Source: an uncultured Lachnospiraceae bacterium
Lineage (GTDB): Bacteria; Bacillota; Clostridia; Lachnospirales; Lachnospiraceae
Reading direction: 5' to 3'
Length of the DNA: 64,000 nucleotides
Assembly (NCBI GenBank): GCA_949287925.1
Contig: CASEIR010000020.1
Location: 1-64,000 of the forward strand
Of the stretch, positions 43,695 through 52,049 are shown one piece after another (the first letter of the stretch is position 1; each line of letters begins with the position of its first letter). A program made the translations under genes and the position numbers. The notes below the pieces were generated by a model. That model was not told the origin of the DNA. It saw only the letters and a program-made list of their open reading frames with translations, and did not search any database.

Positions 43695-44783
43695 TTAATC
43701 AAATTTAAACGCAACTTTAAAGTCTCCGTATTTTCCGGAAGCGTAATCAAAAGCCTTCTCCCATTCCTCGATCTTAAACATACTGGATACGACTCCGTCC
43801 GTCTTCAGATTGCCTTTCATCATGTTCTCAATTACAAACGGATATGCATATGGGCTAAGGTGTGATCCCAGAATATCCAGCTCTTTGCGGTCTCCAATGA
43901 TAGACCAGTCAACACTTGTCTCTGATCCGAATACGCTGAACTCTACAAAACGTCCCAACTTACGTGTAATTGTCAATCCCTGGATGACGCTGGACGGATG
44001 TCCTGTTGCTTCGATATAAACATCGCATCCATAATCTTCCGTCAGCGCCTTAATCTCTTTGTCTATATCACATTTCCCTGGATTAAATACCAGATCCGCC
44101 CCGAATTCTTTGGCTTTTTCCAGTCTTCCATCCTGCATGTCCAGAACGATCAAAAGCTTGGGATTCTTCATTCTGGCATAAGTGATCATTCCAAGGCCAA
44201 GCGTTCCGGCTCCAGAGATAACCACAACATCTTCATTGGTTATGCTTCCACGATCCACCGCATGCTTGGAACATCCATATGGTTCTACCAGAAGCGCCTG
44301 TTCAATCGTCATATCTTCCGGTACACGGCTGATGACACAGTTTTTCGGATATCTTACATACTCTGCCATTCCTCCGTTGTTGTAGGATTGGAATCCCAGC
44401 ATATCATGCGGCTGGCACATCCAGTAATGTCCGTCTTTACAGAACCGGCACTTTCCGCACGGAACAATCTGGTCGGCAATGATCCGGTCGCCCAGTTCGT
44501 ATCCCTCTACATTTTCTCCCATTTCAACAATTCTTCCAAAAAATTCATGACCTGGAATGAATGGAGGTTTTACCCAGGACGGCTGCACCTCATCTCCCCA
44601 GAACATCGCTGCTCCATGGCTGCACTTCAGATCTCCGGCGCAGATTCCGCAGGCCTCTGTCTTGATGATAATATCATCCGGGCCACAAACCGGCGCCGGA
44701 TATTCCGGTTCAAACCGGTAATCATCCTTGGAATAAGCAACCAGAGCTTTCATTGTTTTTGGCGTACATCCTTTGTTTGCCAT
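43695..44783 (-). CDS. Zinc-dependent polyol dehydrogenase, second erythritol/threitol dehydrogenase-like copy
   Basis: A 362-residue paralogue of the enzyme at 35938. It has zinc ligands in EACGICAGD and PGHEFFG, structural cysteines in VPCGKCRFCKDGHYWMC, the NAD fold in SGAGTLGLGM with VLDMQDGR, and shared segments YIEATGHPSSV and DWSIIGDRKELDILGSHLSPY. In operon C it probably oxidises a pentitol to L-xylulose, the substrate of the kinase upstream. The start lies after AAAGGTGG; an in-frame GTG overlaps that site. Confidence 0.9.
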   Translation of the reverse strand: MANKGCTPKTMKALVAYSKDDYRFEPEYPAPVCGPDDIIIKTEACGICAGDLKCSHGAAMFWGDEVQPSWVKPPFIPGHEFFGRIVEMGENVEGYELGDRIIADQIVPCGKCRFCKDGHYWMCQPHDMLGFQSYNNGGMAEYVRYPKNCVISRVPEDMTIEQALLVEPYGCSKHAVDRGSITNEDVVVISGAGTLGLGMITYARMKNPKLLIVLDMQDGRLEKAKEFGADLVFNPGKCDIDKEIKALTEDYGCDVYIEATGHPSSVIQGLTITRKLGRFVEFSVFGSETSVDWSIIGDRKELDILGSHLSPYAYPFVIENMMKGNLKTDGVVSSMFKIEEWEKAFDYASGKYGDFKVAFKFD

Positions 44784-44803
44784 ACTAAATACCACCTTTC
44801 TTT

Positions 44804-46312
44804 TTATACTTCAAACTGTGCCCACACAGTATCAAGTGCTTTGCTTACTGCACGATATTTTTTATATTTTTCCTGATAGATCGCAGTCATCTCCGGATTA
44901 GGCTCTACTCTTCCGGATACATGGACCATGTGTTCCGCCGCTTCCTTATAATCCTTGTATACTCCCGCAGCAATAGCTGCCGCCATACCGCATCCAAGCG
45001 CTCCCAGTTCCTTTGCATCGACGGTTTCGATAGGGAATCCAAGGATATCTGCAAACATCTGCACCCACACTTTGGAATTTGCCGCTCCTCCGGCCATGCG
45101 GATCGCCTCCGGCGGTTTCCGGGAGGAAAGCAGTCTCTCAATATGTGTTTTATGTGAATATACCACGCCTTCATAAATTGCCCGCAACATATGAGCCTTA
45201 CTGTGATAGGTAGTCAAACCAATGAAAGCTCCTTTCCCCAGCGGATGGGCATTGGACCCATATAAAAACGGCAGAAAGTACACATCACATTCCTCCGGTT
45301 TTACGGAAGCGACTTTATCATTAACAATACTATAAATATTTTCGCCTTCCGGAATTTTCTCGTTATCCATGCAGTTTTCCAGGAACCACTCCAGATTTCC
45401 CGAAGAGGTTGCACTGCATTCTTCAACCAGATAATATCCCGGCATCGCAAACAATGAGTTCATCGCGATACTGCCGTCCATAACCGGTTGTTTTGATATG
45501 TATTCATTAATGCTCCAGGTTCCGGCAATTGTACACATTCGTTCCGGCGACGTTACATCCACCGCAACTGCGCAGGCGTCAATATCGAACATACCTCCAG
45601 CCACCGCCGTACCCTCTGGGAGTCCGGTCAGTTCGGACGCCTCTTTGGAAATCGTGCCGCACAGATCATAGGAATAGCGGATCGGCGGAAGCATGTCATA
45701 AGCTTCTCCAATTCCGAGTTTTTCCAAAATTTCTTTATCAAACCTTGCATTTTTCACATCCATCAGTCCGGAGCCTGATATATCTGTCGCTTCGCTGTAT
45801 GCCTCCCCAGTCAGACGGAACCGCACATAATCCTTTACAGAAAACGCATACTGTATATTGTCGTAAACATCTCTATGATGATCCTTAAACCACGCAAGAA
45901 GCGACACCTGCTGACATGCCATAAATTCCTGGCAAAGTTGATCGTGTACCGCTTCATAGACGCCGTTTCCGTACCATTTCTCCGGATATTTCCATGCGCG
46001 GCTGTCAGTTGAAATAATGCCGTTATACGCCGGTTTCCCATCTTTTCCCCATGGATAAAGGCCTTTCCCGTGTCCGCATACCGCGATGCCAAGAACATCG
46101 CCCGCATCAATGCCGGCTTTTTCAATTGCCCGTTTGATACAGTCACAATTCGCAAGCCATAACTCCTCCATATCACGTTCGGTGTAGCCTGATTTTGGAG
46201 TAATCACTTTTGTCTGTTTTCCGGCAGTCGCGATCTCCTTTCCTTGCAGATCAAAAATGGCTGCTTTTGTAGAAGTCCCGCCATTATCAAGACCTATTAC
46301 ATACTTTCCCAT
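44804..46312 (-). CDS. FGGY-family kinase, L-xylulokinase-like
   Basis: A 502-residue FGGY kinase: VIGLDNGGTSTKAAIFDLQGKEI (GLDNGGT loop as in LyxK), AVCGHGKGLYPWGKDGKPAYNGIISTDSRA, CTIAGTWSINEYI, FLPFLYGSNAHP and RMAGGAANSKVWVQMFAD. This pattern fits L-xylulose kinase (LyxK/SgbK), which makes L-xylulose-5-phosphate, the substrate of the 3-epimerase encoded next door. AAAGGAG is present but with long spacing (14 bases), so translation may be modest. Confidence 0.9.
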   Translation of the reverse strand: MGKYVIGLDNGGTSTKAAIFDLQGKEIATAGKQTKVITPKSGYTERDMEELWLANCDCIKRAIEKAGIDAGDVLGIAVCGHGKGLYPWGKDGKPAYNGIISTDSRAWKYPEKWYGNGVYEAVHDQLCQEFMACQQVSLLAWFKDHHRDVYDNIQYAFSVKDYVRFRLTGEAYSEATDISGSGLMDVKNARFDKEILEKLGIGEAYDMLPPIRYSYDLCGTISKEASELTGLPEGTAVAGGMFDIDACAVAVDVTSPERMCTIAGTWSINEYISKQPVMDGSIAMNSLFAMPGYYLVEECSATSSGNLEWFLENCMDNEKIPEGENIYSIVNDKVASVKPEECDVYFLPFLYGSNAHPLGKGAFIGLTTYHSKAHMLRAIYEGVVYSHKTHIERLLSSRKPPEAIRMAGGAANSKVWVQMFADILGFPIETVDAKELGALGCGMAAAIAAGVYKDYKEAAEHMVHVSGRVEPNPEMTAIYQEKYKKYRAVSKALDTVWAQFEV

Positions 46313-46356
46313 ATTCGTAACCCAAACTCCTTTCTTCCTGCTGTTTTCAGTCCCAT

Positions 46357-47205
46357 TTACAAAAGCAGTTCGTCCGCTTTTCTGAACTGTTCATCCAGGA
46401 AACGGCGGTTGCCTGCCACAATTTCTTTCCAGTTTTCTTCACCGCAGTGCCAGAACTCAGCCACATATCTGCGCACACCCTGTCTGTACAGTTGAGCAAT
46501 CGCTGCCGGAAAATCCACTTGTCCGGTTCCATAAGGAATCTCTCTGAATTTCCCCGGAACAGTCTCTTTTAAGTGCGCTGCCGCAATATGACCTACGCCT
46601 GTTTTAATATCACCAGTCACATCCTTTGTCGCGTTTGAAATATTACCAATATCCGGATAAACCTGCAGGTAAGGCGACCGAATCCGATTCACACTATACA
46701 TGGCTTTTTCCACCGTGTTCATAAAATCATTTTCCATGGTCTCCATGGCCAGCATAACTCCGTGCGCCGCAGCAAAATAAGTCCCTTCCTCCAGATTCCG
46801 GTAGAATCTTTCCCGGGTCGTTTCATCGCTTGTTTCTTCATAGTAACAGTCATACCCCTGTGTCTGGATAATGCGTATGCCCATCTTTCTGGCAAACAGA
46901 ACACCTTTTCGCAAAAGTTCTTTTGCTTCCTTCTCCCACTTCAGGCTGCCAAGCGGATATTTTCTCTGGGCGCTGAAACAGATAGTTTCAATAGGCAGCC
47001 CCACTTCCTTTTGCACCATCAGAAGTTCGGATATCTCATCATCGCTCCAGTCCAGCCTTGACATTCTCGCGTCTGTCTCATCAATACTCATCTCAAGATA
47101 ATCGAATCCCGCCTCTTTTGCGGCAATCAGACGTTCCTTCCAGCTAAGTTCCACCGGCATAGCTTTCTCATAAATACCAAGCCGGTAGTTGTTACCAATA
47201 ACCAT
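46357..47205 (-). CDS. L-ribulose-5-phosphate 3-epimerase (UlaE/SgbU type)
   Basis: A 282-residue TIM-barrel epimerase interconverting L-xylulose-5-phosphate and L-ribulose-5-phosphate. Characteristic stretches: RLGIYEKAMP at the N-terminus, GFDYLEMSIDETDARMSRLDW, ICFSAQRKYPLGS, IIQTQGYDCYYE, AMETMENDFMNT (metal Glu), YPDIGNISN (metal Asp) and AAHLKETVPGKFREIPYGTGQVDF. The ATG five bases after AAGGAGG is preferred over the adjacent GTG. First gene of operon C, before the L-xylulokinase-like gene; AraD could take the product further. Confidence 0.93.
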   Translation of the reverse strand: MVIGNNYRLGIYEKAMPVELSWKERLIAAKEAGFDYLEMSIDETDARMSRLDWSDDEISELLMVQKEVGLPIETICFSAQRKYPLGSLKWEKEAKELLRKGVLFARKMGIRIIQTQGYDCYYEETSDETTRERFYRNLEEGTYFAAAHGVMLAMETMENDFMNTVEKAMYSVNRIRSPYLQVYPDIGNISNATKDVTGDIKTGVGHIAAAHLKETVPGKFREIPYGTGQVDFPAAIAQLYRQGVRRYVAEFWHCGEENWKEIVAGNRRFLDEQFRKADELLL

Positions 47206-47253
47206 CACGTCCTCCTTTCAAATTGCATAATATAACACGATATCTTTTCTATA

Positions 47254-47282
47254 ATTATATAATCATTGCACAAATATAGCAA
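47254..47282 (-). promoter_or_regulatory. Promoter of operon C
   Basis: TTGCTA, 17 bases, TATAAT on the minus strand. TTACATTT, the first eight bases of the operon A operator arm, abuts the -35 box (47283-47290). A TTGC-9-GCAA inverted repeat lies inside the promoter. Confidence 0.7.
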
Positions 47283-47406
47283 TTACATTTTTCTTATTTT
47301 AAGACTTTTGTAATCCACAGTTTGGGACGTAGTATTTTTACAAAAATATACGTCCCTTTTTATCATTTACCCTGTCCCTTTTTGTCATGCTAAGCTTACC
47401 GGTACG

Positions 47407-47440
47407 CAAAAAGAACCCTGCAGATGCAGAGTTCTTTTTA
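47407..47440 (-). terminator. Terminator of the small membrane protein gene
   Basis: AAAAGAACTCTGCA-TC-TGCAGGGTTCTTTTT on the minus strand, 38 bases past the stop of the gene at 47478. The stem is 14 bases. Confidence 0.88.
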
Positions 47441-47477
47441 TTTACTATTATATATTTTACAAACCCAAGAGCGATTA

Positions 47478-47657
47478 TTATCTTACAGCGTATGCATTTC
47501 TCAGCTGTACTTTTTCGTTGTTTCTTCTGTTCTCCATTACGCTTACATCCATTCCTGATGTCAGGGCTTCTGCAATATTTAAAATGTCATTCAAGATCAT
47601 GAAGATTCCTGCTGCTAAAATAACGATTGCTCCGATTGCTGCTAATAATGTCATCAT
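47478..47657 (-). CDS. 59-residue single-pass membrane protein of unknown function
   Basis: The product starts MMTLLAAIGAIVILAAGIFM, one transmembrane helix of about 22 residues. An amphipathic stretch ILNIAEALTSGMDVS and a short charged tail MENRRNNEKVQLRNAYAVR follow. It is well supported by GAGGTGG at good spacing, a promoter (TTTACC-17-TATTAT) and a strong terminator, so it is a monocistronic gene. I do not recognise the family. A role as a small regulator of a membrane complex is possible but unsupported. Confidence 0.65.
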   Translation of the reverse strand: MMTLLAAIGAIVILAAGIFMILNDILNIAEALTSGMDVSVMENRRNNEKVQLRNAYAVR

Positions 47658-47708
47658 ACTTACCACCTCATAGTTTGTTAAAATTTTATTTATCTTGTTT
47701 CTGGATGT

Positions 47709-47737
47709 ATAATATCATTTAACATGAAAAAGGTAAA
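47709..47737 (-). promoter_or_regulatory. Promoter of the 59-residue membrane protein gene
   Basis: TTTACC, 17 bases, TATTAT on the minus strand, about 50 bases before the ATG. Confidence 0.55.
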
Positions 47738-47872
47738 TATTCAAAAGCACCAATCTTTTTTCTCAAAAACCGTTTTTATTGTTAGTTTTTTATCAAGCCA
47801 TTTCTGCCTTCGTGATATTTGTTGAATGACTTTTTTAATTCTGCTCTATTACTGGTAAAATCGCACCATTCT

Positions 47873-48919
47873 CTAGTCGTCTTCGACCTGGATACAGTTC
47901 TGGGCTACCCATTCTTTTACCTGATCACGCAGAATATAGCTCTTTATATTATGCTCGTCTACTTCTTCTTCCATCTCCTCCACACTTCCGTAACTCATCT
48001 CGTCCGCAAGCTCCTCTTTGGCTTTTGCGTACTCTTCGTCTGTCATTTCAATACCTTCCCGCTCCGCGATCAATTCAGCGACAAGATCTTCTTTGAGATT
48101 CGATTTGGCGGCAGTATCTGCATACTCTTCAAACTTCTCTTCCGTCATATCCATCTGTCCAAGGAAATCCGCAAACTCCATCTGATACATATCTGCGCCG
48201 GCCTGGTAATGGTTGTAGATATCTTCTTTTTCTTCCTTCAATCTGTCTTCCGGATATTCCAGCACTTCGGTATTTTCCATAACCACAGACCAGGCATTAT
48301 CCTGCAGCTCCGACACGATATACGCTTCATTATTCGACTCCAGCAGTTCCTTTACCTCTTCTCTGTACTCTTCTACCGTCTCTGATTTCTGGGATATGGT
48401 CTGGACAAACTCGTCTGTAAGCTCCGGAAGTTCTTTTACTTTCAGCCCTGTCAGTGTGATGGTAAATGTCACATCTTTTCCTGCGTAATCTTTATTGGTA
48501 TACTCCTCCGCAAATTCATGCTCCAGTTCAAAGGTATCCCCCGTCTCATGACCGATAACAGCAGTTTCAAATTCCTCGAAAAATGTATTAGATCCCAGCT
48601 CCAGTTCATATCCCGTCATGCTGCCGTTTTCTATTTCCTGTCCATCTGCTTCAGCCGTATAGTCCAGAACAGCAATGTCCCCTTCCTGGGCCGGCCGGTC
48701 CGTCACATCCTTCGTATCCGAAAAACCTTCCAGGACTTTCTGGATATTGTTGTCTACAGACTCATCCGTAATCTCAGGGATTCCTTCTACCGCGTCCACT
48801 TCCACGCCTTTATACTTAGTAATCTTAATATACTCATTGGAAACGGCTCCTCCTGCACATCCTGTCATCGCCAGCATAACTGCTGACATAATTGTAATTG
48901 CTGCTATCTTTCTTTTCAT
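47873..48919 (-). CDS. Trigger-factor-like lipoprotein with FKBP-type domain
   Basis: A 348-residue exported lipoprotein: signal MKRKIAAITIMSAVMLAMTGC with the lipobox Cys at about residue 21. The middle resembles the trigger factor FKBP prolyl isomerase domain (VLDYTAEADGQEIENGSMTGYELELGS; FEEFETAVIGHETGDTFELE; VTFTITLTGLKV, about residues 90-185). The C-terminal helical part (about 190-320) resembles the trigger factor chaperone arms. The ribosome-binding N-domain is absent. It probably folds secreted proteins outside the membrane. It follows the DeoR gene by 39 bases and may be cotranscribed. Confidence 0.87.
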   Translation of the reverse strand: MKRKIAAITIMSAVMLAMTGCAGGAVSNEYIKITKYKGVEVDAVEGIPEITDESVDNNIQKVLEGFSDTKDVTDRPAQEGDIAVLDYTAEADGQEIENGSMTGYELELGSNTFFEEFETAVIGHETGDTFELEHEFAEEYTNKDYAGKDVTFTITLTGLKVKELPELTDEFVQTISQKSETVEEYREEVKELLESNNEAYIVSELQDNAWSVVMENTEVLEYPEDRLKEEKEDIYNHYQAGADMYQMEFADFLGQMDMTEEKFEEYADTAAKSNLKEDLVAELIAEREGIEMTDEEYAKAKEELADEMSYGSVEEMEEEVDEHNIKSYILRDQVKEWVAQNCIQVEDD

Positions 48920-48958
48920 GATTCTGTACTCCATTTCTGTATGTTATATTCCGTTCTG

Positions 48959-49747
48959 TCATACCGGTTCCACGCCGGTCTCCCCCTCAGAATACATGCA
49001 TTCCACTTCACATTGTTCAAAAAAACGAATCCACTCTTCTTGCGGTCTAAGATCCGTTATGATCAGATCAATATCTCTGAAATCCGCTACCTTCCGGAAT
49101 GACTTCTGTCCAAACTTTGTATGGTCCGCCAGTAAAATCCGCCATCCGGCCCGTTCCAACATAGTCCGTTTATTCTGCGCATGCCCTTCATCTGCATCCA
49201 TGATCCCACAATCCATGTCAAGCGCCTGGCAGGAGATGACCGCACAGTCGACAAAATAATTACGGAGCATGGCATTCACCAGTTCCCCGGCCATAGCATA
49301 AGAGCCTTCCCGAATCTCTCCGCCGGTGGATATCAAATGCCAGTTTTTGTGCTTCATTCCTTCCATTACGATCTCGATTGAATTCGTAATGATCGTCAGC
49401 TCCCTTTTCTCCTGAAGCCTGCGAGCCGCAAACCCACAAGAAGAACTGGAATCCATCATCAGACTCATTCCGTTGCGGATCACCGTCTCAAGCTGATCTG
49501 CGATCAGTTGCTTTTCAGTCCTGTTCTCTTTTTTTCGAATCGCAAAGGGAACTTCCAGCTGCTCTCTTTCCTTCAGGACAGCCCCTCCATAGCTCTTCAG
49601 CGCGATCCCTTCCTTTACAAGCTTATCCAGATCCCTGCGGATCGTTTCTTCCGTTACGTTATATTTTCCCGCAAGCTCACTGACGATAACTTTCTTCTTC
49701 TCCTTTAACTCTGTTCGGATCTTTTCACGTCTTTCCACCACAAGCAT
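48959..49747 (-). CDS. DeoR/GlpR-family transcriptional regulator
   Basis: A 262-residue regulator. The N-terminal winged helix (ERREKIRTELKEKKKVIVSELAGKYNVTEETIRRDLDKLVKEG, residues about 5-50) is the classic DeoR motif. The C-terminal DeoRC sugar-phosphate sensor shows GMSLMMDSSSSCGFAARRL, LTIITNSIEIV, DCAVISCQALD, and LLADHTKFGQKSF. It starts 17 bases after the class II aldolase gene and is the likely repressor of the rhamnulokinase-aldolase operon. Confidence 0.93.
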   Translation of the reverse strand: MLVVERREKIRTELKEKKKVIVSELAGKYNVTEETIRRDLDKLVKEGIALKSYGGAVLKEREQLEVPFAIRKKENRTEKQLIADQLETVIRNGMSLMMDSSSSCGFAARRLQEKRELTIITNSIEIVMEGMKHKNWHLISTGGEIREGSYAMAGELVNAMLRNYFVDCAVISCQALDMDCGIMDADEGHAQNKRTMLERAGWRILLADHTKFGQKSFRKVADFRDIDLIITDLRPQEEWIRFFEQCEVECMYSEGETGVEPV

Positions 49748-49764
49748 TGCTGCCGCTTCCTCTC

Positions 49765-50439
49765 TTATCTCTTATTCGCCGGGTGTCTTCCCGGGAGACC
49801 AAACTGTCTGCGGATCTCGTAGAGTCTCTCTACCTGCTGGTCTGAAAATTCTTTTGCTCCTCCCAGCATTCTGGCCTGATACAAAAGCCGTGCGTAGAAT
49901 TCCACAGACTCCATCTTATGATATGCATCCAGCAAAGTACCTGCATAGGACAAGGCTCCGTGATTTGCTAACAGTACCGCATCATAATCTTGAAGAAACG
50001 GCGAAATGGCATCCGGAATTTCCATGGTACTCGGCGTTCCATATGGCGTCAGCGGAACCTCTCCCAGCGAGATCACTGCTTCCGGCATGATCTTCGCTGT
50101 CAGCCCCATACCTGCGATTGCGAAACTGGTAGCATACATGGGATGAGCATGTACCACCGCGCGCACATCCGGACGTTCTTCGTAAACTCTCAGATGCATC
50201 TTAATCTCAGAAGACGGCCGAAAACCTTCATTAGCTTCCAGCACATTCCCTTTTTCGTCCACCTTACATATGAATTCCGGCGTCATAAATCCTTTACTGA
50301 CTCCAGTAGGGGTACAAAGATATTCCCGCTCGTTCAGCTTTACAGAAAAATTCCCGTCATTCGCAGCTACCATACCCCGGTCGTATACACGCTTCCCGAT
50401 TTCACACATTTCTTTTTTGATATCCATCTCTGTTTTCAT
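49765..50439 (-). CDS. Class II aldolase, L-fuculose/rhamnulose-phosphate aldolase-like
   Basis: A 224-residue zinc aldolase: NDGNFSVKL and CTPTGVSKGFM (phosphate loop), VVHAHPMYATSFAIAG (zinc His pair) and LLANHGALSYAGTLLDAYHKMES (third His). Its length and FucA-like layout suggest cleavage of a deoxyhexulose-1-phosphate to dihydroxyacetone phosphate and lactaldehyde. It sits between the rhamnulokinase and the DeoR regulator genes. No isomerase is in the window, so the pathway needs a distant rhaA or fucI. Confidence 0.9.
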   Translation of the reverse strand: MKTEMDIKKEMCEIGKRVYDRGMVAANDGNFSVKLNEREYLCTPTGVSKGFMTPEFICKVDEKGNVLEANEGFRPSSEIKMHLRVYEERPDVRAVVHAHPMYATSFAIAGMGLTAKIMPEAVISLGEVPLTPYGTPSTMEIPDAISPFLQDYDAVLLANHGALSYAGTLLDAYHKMESVEFYARLLYQARMLGGAKEFSDQQVERLYEIRRQFGLPGRHPANKR

Positions 50440-50544
50440 ATTCCGCTCTCCTTTTTTGTTTTTGTTTGTTTTTATTGGTTTTATATTATTTTACCATCTG
50501 TTTTAGCGGAACACAATACAATATATATTCTGTTTATGTTGTTT

Positions 50545-51948
50545 TTATTTGTTTTTGTCGTATTTTTTCGTCGGAAACGATACTGCAACCGCTTTCCTTG
50601 CCTCCTTCAGATTCGCGAATTCTCCGCCGTGGATCATCTGCACCATCAAATTCCCTATGGCCGTAGCTTCACCAGGTCCCGCGATTACCGTTTTCCCTGT
50701 ACAGACAGCCGTGAGTTCATTCAAGTACGAAGCGTTTGCTCCACCGCCAATCACGTGAATCTCCTGGTAAGTCCTTCCTGTAAGCTCTTCAATCTCTTTT
50801 GTCGCTTTCTGATAACAAACCGCAAGACTATGATATATCACCGCGGCGATCTGGGCAATCCCCTCCGGCACCTGCTGCCCGGTACTGCGGCAGTACCCGC
50901 GAACTGCTTCCGTCATGCTCTCCGGCATCAAAAACATCTCATCGTTACAGTCCACTATCGAAGTGATGTTTTCCTGAGCGGCCATATCGCAGATCTGTCC
51001 AAACGATAATTCCTGCGCAATCTCTTTTCTGACGGACTGGATCATCCACAAACCCATGATGTTCTTCAGGAAACGGAAACGATATTCATAACCGCCTTCA
51101 TTCGTAAGATTGCGTTCCATACAGATCCTTCTGCAGTCTGCTTCAGGAATCTCTGTTCCTATCAATGACCAGGTCCCCGAACTAATGTACAAAGCTTTGT
51201 CTTCCACCGGTACGGCCAGCACAGCCGATCCCGTATCATGGGTGGCCGGAAGCAGGACAGTACAGGAATATCCCACTTCATTTACAACTTCCTCACAAAA
51301 AACCCCTACCGTCTCCCCCGGCATGGACAACGGGCCAAAAATTTCCGCCGGCAGGCCCAGCCGTTCCATAAGTTCACGATCCCAGTCTTTTGTCTGTGCA
51401 TTGACCAGCTGCGTGGTCGTGGCATTGGTATATTCGTTCTTCATGACCCCGGTCAGCCGGTAATTCAGATATTCGGGTATCATCAGAAAATGTGCCGCCT
51501 TTTGCAGGATCTCCGGCTGATTCTCACGGATCGCCGCAAGCTGATAGATCGAATTAAAATCCTGCTTCTGGATACCCGTGCGCCGGTACAGTTCTTCTCT
51601 TGAAACTGCACGCTCCACTACCGCGTCCATTCCTTTGGTTCTGGGATCCCGATAACCAACATAATCTCCCAACGGAGCCCCATCGTTATCCAGCAATACA
51701 AAATCAACCCCCCAGGTATCAATTCCCATATAACTGGGAACCTTCCCTTTCTCCAGACATTTCCTCAGTCCAGCCTTGATCTCAGAAAACACCGCATCCA
51801 GATCCCAGCATAAACAGCCCCCTTTTCGAAACATTCCATTTGGAAATCGGTGTACTTCTTCCAGATGTATCTTGGAATCTTGACGCCAGGCCAGCATCAG
51901 CCTGCCGCTGGACGCCCCGATATCCACAGCTAGATAATACGTCTCCAT
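50545..51948 (-). CDS. rhaB: Rhamnulokinase (FGGY family)
   Basis: A 467-residue FGGY kinase with RhaB features: YLAVDIGASSGRLMLAW, EVHRFPNGM, WDLDAVFSEIKAGL, GIDTWGVDFVLLD, PATHDTGSAVLAVP, SSGTWSLIGTE, and IHVIGGGANASYLNEL. It makes L-rhamnulose-1-phosphate; fuculokinase activity is possible given the FucA-like aldolase downstream. The chosen ATG lies nine bases after AGGAG; an ATG immediately adjoining the site is unlikely. First gene of the operon. Confidence 0.92.
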   Translation of the reverse strand: METYYLAVDIGASSGRLMLAWRQDSKIHLEEVHRFPNGMFRKGGCLCWDLDAVFSEIKAGLRKCLEKGKVPSYMGIDTWGVDFVLLDNDGAPLGDYVGYRDPRTKGMDAVVERAVSREELYRRTGIQKQDFNSIYQLAAIRENQPEILQKAAHFLMIPEYLNYRLTGVMKNEYTNATTTQLVNAQTKDWDRELMERLGLPAEIFGPLSMPGETVGVFCEEVVNEVGYSCTVLLPATHDTGSAVLAVPVEDKALYISSGTWSLIGTEIPEADCRRICMERNLTNEGGYEYRFRFLKNIMGLWMIQSVRKEIAQELSFGQICDMAAQENITSIVDCNDEMFLMPESMTEAVRGYCRSTGQQVPEGIAQIAAVIYHSLAVCYQKATKEIEELTGRTYQEIHVIGGGANASYLNELTAVCTGKTVIAGPGEATAIGNLMVQMIHGGEFANLKEARKAVAVSFPTKKYDKNK

Positions 51949-52049
51949 TTCATTCATCTCCTGTCTTTTCAAGTTATTGTCCTTATATTATAATAGAAAA
52001 ACAGCAACTGCACCATATGAATCTAAGATTTCAAACCGGAGTGATAACT

